From positions 868,001 through 932,000 of the forward strand of contig NZ_CP138991.1 in NCBI RefSeq assembly GCF_044594925.1: a DNA stretch of 64,000 bases, written 5' to 3'. The position numbers and the translations under genes were made by a program. The notes beneath the pieces were generated by a model. That model ran no database searches. It saw nothing but the letters and a program-made list of their open reading frames with translations, and was not told where the DNA came from. This DNA comes from Maribacter sp044594925. Lineage in GTDB: Bacteria; Bacteroidota; Bacteroidia; Flavobacteriales; Flavobacteriaceae. Shown here one piece after another: positions 61,887-64,000 of this stretch (positions are counted from its first letter, which is position 1; each line of letters starts with the position of its first letter).

Positions 61887-62597
61887 ATGGAAACAATTAA
61901 TAAGAAGATTCTTTTAGTAGAGGATGACCCGAATTTCGGAATCGTATTGAAAGATTATTTATCAATGAACGATTTTGATGTGACCCTTGCCAAGAATGGC
62001 ATGGAGGGTTTTGAGAAATTTAAGAAGGACAATTATGATATCTGTATTTTAGATGTAATGATGCCCTATAAAGATGGGTTTACTCTAGCTAGGGAAATAA
62101 GGGAAAAGAATGAAAATGTTCCTATTGTCTTTTTAACTGCTAAAACCATGAAAGAAGATGTTCTTAAGGGTTATAAAGCAGGTGCCGATGATTATTTGAA
62201 TAAACCATTCGACTCAGAAGTACTTTTGATGAAGCTTAAAGCAATACTTCAAAGAAAAGCATCTAACAGTCTGGCTGATAGTAAGAAATTTGAATTTACG
62301 ATAGGAGGATTTCATCTTAATTCTAAATTGAGGTTTTTAAAGTATAAAGAAGAGGAGTCCATTAAATTATCACCAAAAGAAAATGAGCTTTTAAGACTCT
62401 TAGCACTTCATGAGAATGATTTGATGCCTAGAGAATTAGCATTGACCAAGATTTGGAGAGATGATAATTACTTTACTTCAAGAAGTATGGACGTTTACAT
62501 TGCCAAGCTTCGTAAATATTTAAAAAGAGATGATACCGTAGAAATTTTAAATATACATGGTGAAGGTTTCCGTCTGGTTATAAAGACCGAGGAATAA
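61887..62597 (+). CDS. OmpR-type response regulator
   Basis: A 236-residue regulator. The receiver has acidic residues EDDPN at 12-16, phosphoacceptor Asp56 in ICILDVMMPYKDGF, and KPF near residue 107. The C-terminal winged helix is typical of OmpR/PhoB: RREL-like MPRELALTKIWRDDNYFTSR and SMDVYIAKLRKYLKRDD. It acts with the upstream kinase; the regulon is unknown. Confidence 0.95.
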   Translation: METINKKILLVEDDPNFGIVLKDYLSMNDFDVTLAKNGMEGFEKFKKDNYDICILDVMMPYKDGFTLAREIREKNENVPIVFLTAKTMKEDVLKGYKAGADDYLNKPFDSEVLLMKLKAILQRKASNSLADSKKFEFTIGGFHLNSKLRFLKYKEEESIKLSPKENELLRLLALHENDLMPRELALTKIWRDDNYFTSRSMDVYIAKLRKYLKRDDTVEILNIHGEGFRLVIKTEE

Positions 62598-62620
62598 ATT
62601 TTTGACATATCAATAAAATT

Positions 62621-62648
62621 AAAAAGCACCTTGAAAAAGGTGCTTTTT
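62621..62648. terminator. Bidirectional rho-independent terminator between the two-component pair and gntK
   Basis: AAAAAGCACCTT (62621-62632) pairs perfectly with AAGGTGCTTTTT (62637-62648) around a four-base loop. It serves the response regulator on the plus strand, and on the minus strand it overlaps the gntK stop codon (62647-62649). Confidence 0.92.
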
Positions 62649-63141
62649 AATTTTTTAGGAATTGAAGGGCATGTGTTACGATTTTTTCTGGAGTATTTGT
62701 AATACTTATGGTAATCGCTTCTTTGGGAGGCTCCAGTGCTTCAAATTGTGATACTAATAGTTCCTTTGGCATAAAATGATCAGTACGTTGCTTAAGTCGC
62801 TCGCTTATGGTTTCTAGATTTCCTTCGAGATATATAAAAACACAGCTTTTATCAAGTCCATTTTTAAGCGTAGTCCTATATTTCTCTTTTAGTGCAGAAC
62901 AAACGATGACGGCACCAGACTGCCTATTTTCATGAGCTAACTGGTTTAAACTTTTCAACCAACCTTGTCTATCATCGTCGTTAAGAGGTTCACCGTTGGA
63001 CATTTTTTTAATATTGGCTTCAGGATGGTAATCGTCGCCATCATAAAATGTATAGCTTAGTGCTTTCGCTACCATTACTCCGACAGTAGATTTTCCAGAA
63101 CCCGAGACGCCCATGACATATATAATCTTGTATTTACTCAT
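62647..63141 (-). CDS. gntK: Gluconokinase
   Basis: A 164-residue gluconate kinase. The Walker A loop is VMGVSGSGKSTVGVMVA, and YDGDDYHPEANIKKMSNGEPL matches the substrate region of the GntK family; the lid is RQGWLKSLN and HFMPKELLVSQFEALE. It phosphorylates gluconate to 6-phosphogluconate. It overlaps the miaA end by eight bases; its stop lies within a terminator. Confidence 0.92.
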   Translation of the reverse strand: MSKYKIIYVMGVSGSGKSTVGVMVAKALSYTFYDGDDYHPEANIKKMSNGEPLNDDDRQGWLKSLNQLAHENRQSGAVIVCSALKEKYRTTLKNGLDKSCVFIYLEGNLETISERLKQRTDHFMPKELLVSQFEALEPPKEAITISITNTPEKIVTHALQFLKN

Positions 63142-64000
63142 GTTGTAAATTGGTTAATTCTTTTTTCACCAGTTCAAAAACGGTTTCTTTTTTATAATTA
63201 TGGGGAATCCATTTTATACGCTCTGTTTTTTTGAACCAAGTAAGCTGTCGTTTAGCAAATCTACGGGTGTTTTTTTTGATTTCAGAAATAGCAAATTCTA
63301 AATCCCAGTTTTTATCCAGGTATTGAAAGAGTTCCTTATATCCTACTGTTTGTAAGGCGTTCAGTTTGCTATAGGGTTGAAGTTTGGTTACTTCGTTTAA
63401 GAGTCCTTCTTCCATCATTATATCCACTCGAGTGTTTATACGCTCATAGATAATACTCCGTTCGGCATCAATACCAATAGATAAAACTTTGAAATCCCTT
63501 TGTTTTTGAGACGAATTTAAAAAACTAGAATATGGTTTTTCCGAGCTTATACAAACCTCTAAGGCACGGATAAGTCTGTGTGGGTTACCAATATCCACAT
63601 TGTTATAGTATTTTGAGTCCAGTTCTTTAAGTTTACTTTGAAGATATGTCAACCCAAAGGTCTCTAGGTCTTTGTTTAAACTAGCTCTTACACCCTCGGC
63701 TATTTTCGGGAATTCATCTAGCCCTTTGGTAATAGCGTTTACGTAAAGTCCGCTTCCTCCGACCAAGACTGCGATATCTTTTTTTTGAAATAAATCTTTG
63801 AGTTTTTCTATTCCTTCCCTTTCAAAATCACCCACAGAATAGGGTTCGGTTATACTTTTATTTTGAATAAAATGATGGGGTACTCGTGCCAATTCTTTAG
63901 CAGAAGGAACTGCGGTTCCTATGGTCATTTCTTTAAAGAATTGTCTAGAATCGGCAGAAATAATTTCCGTCTCAAAGTGTTCCGCCAATAAAATGGCCAA
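63134..64000 (-). CDS. miaA: tRNA dimethylallyltransferase, 5' end outside window
   Basis: 288 residues of MiaA are visible and the frame runs on past base 64000, so the P-loop (expected GPTASGKT) is missing. The visible part has IISADSRQFFKEMTIGTAVP, PHHFIQNKSITEPYSVGDFE, LVGGSGLYVNAITKGLDEFP, IRALEVC and the C-terminal QTVGYKELFQYLD and RRFAKRQLTWFKK. It transfers a dimethylallyl group to A37 of tRNAs that read UNN codons. It overlaps gntK at the 3' end. Confidence 0.95.
   Translation of the reverse strand: MAILLAEHFETEIISADSRQFFKEMTIGTAVPSAKELARVPHHFIQNKSITEPYSVGDFEREGIEKLKDLFQKKDIAVLVGGSGLYVNAITKGLDEFPKIAEGVRASLNKDLETFGLTYLQSKLKELDSKYYNNVDIGNPHRLIRALEVCISSEKPYSSFLNSSQKQRDFKVLSIGIDAERSIIYERINTRVDIMMEEGLLNEVTKLQPYSKLNALQTVGYKELFQYLDKNWDLEFAISEIKKNTRRFAKRQLTWFKKTERIKWIPHNYKKETVFELVKKELTNLQHE

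Overview
The window looks like a chromosomal segment of a member of the Flavobacteriaceae (Bacteroidota), probably a marine genus. The evidence is lineage-typical content: a SusC-like TonB receptor with a DUF4249 lipoprotein, DUF4294, DUF4835, DUF3667 and DUF6495-type proteins, the lineage-type RpoZ, monomeric isocitrate dehydrogenase, a SerB-SerA fusion, and many promoters with the Bacteroidota -7 element TAnnTTTG. The DNA is AT-rich by eye, genes are tightly packed, and rho-independent hairpins separate several convergent units. No rRNA, tRNA, CRISPR array, insertion sequence or prophage was recognised. Species cannot be named from this sequence alone.

Layout. 1-7.2 kb: 3' part of a serA fusion gene, rlmH, then nadC-yihY-DUF2147-priA. 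7.2-9.2 kb: a LytTR regulator and the rpsF-rpsR-rplI ribosomal operon. 9.4-14.1 kb: a DUF6495-like gene, hisS, a Nudix hydrolase, an M42 peptidase, DUF4294 and a small membrane protein; two related palindromic elements lie in the gaps. 14.1-17.4 kb: DUF4249 plus TonB receptor. 17.5-25.8 kb (minus strand): monomeric icd, rplS, trmD, a GNAT acetyltransferase, a coiled-coil membrane protein, a long-form GAPDH and a DegP-type protease; a 640-base gap between icd and rplS holds what looks like a decayed secreted-protein gene. 25.9-29.0 kb: dapF-GNAT-mltG and a lysozyme-fold protein (cell-wall theme). 29.1-31.7 kb: dnaA, a low-molecular-weight tyrosine phosphatase and an RsmI-like methyltransferase. 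31.9-41.3 kb: a thioesterase, the ribD-HAD-EamA-YigZ operon, GNAT-prmC, LOG-ligA, and an antiporter with a small partner gene.

41.3-47.6 kb is the most accessory-looking part. It has an orphan lipoprotein, a DUF1348 protein, a 616-residue PLP protein that appears to be two fold-type-I domains in tandem, an orphan KAP P-loop NTPase, a DUF3667 membrane protein, long gaps and a 28-base motif shared upstream of the lipoprotein and KAP genes. 47.6-50.1 kb: an ABM monooxygenase, a GNAT and a 5'-nucleotidase split into two adjacent genes. 50.2-62.6 kb (plus strand) is core metabolism and envelope biogenesis: dapA, bamD-rpoZ-coaBC-DUF4835, recN, fabI, a glycosyltransferase-YbbR-coaE unit and a histidine kinase/response regulator pair. 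The window ends with gntK and a 5'-truncated miaA on the minus strand.

Most of the window is housekeeping. I did not find a clear new multi-gene system. The observations most worth following up are the tandem PLP-domain protein, the CoaBC lacking two canonical decarboxylase residues, the KAP NTPase locus with its shared flanking motif, the palindromic element pair with a covarying stem, and promoters placed only four bases before two start codons.
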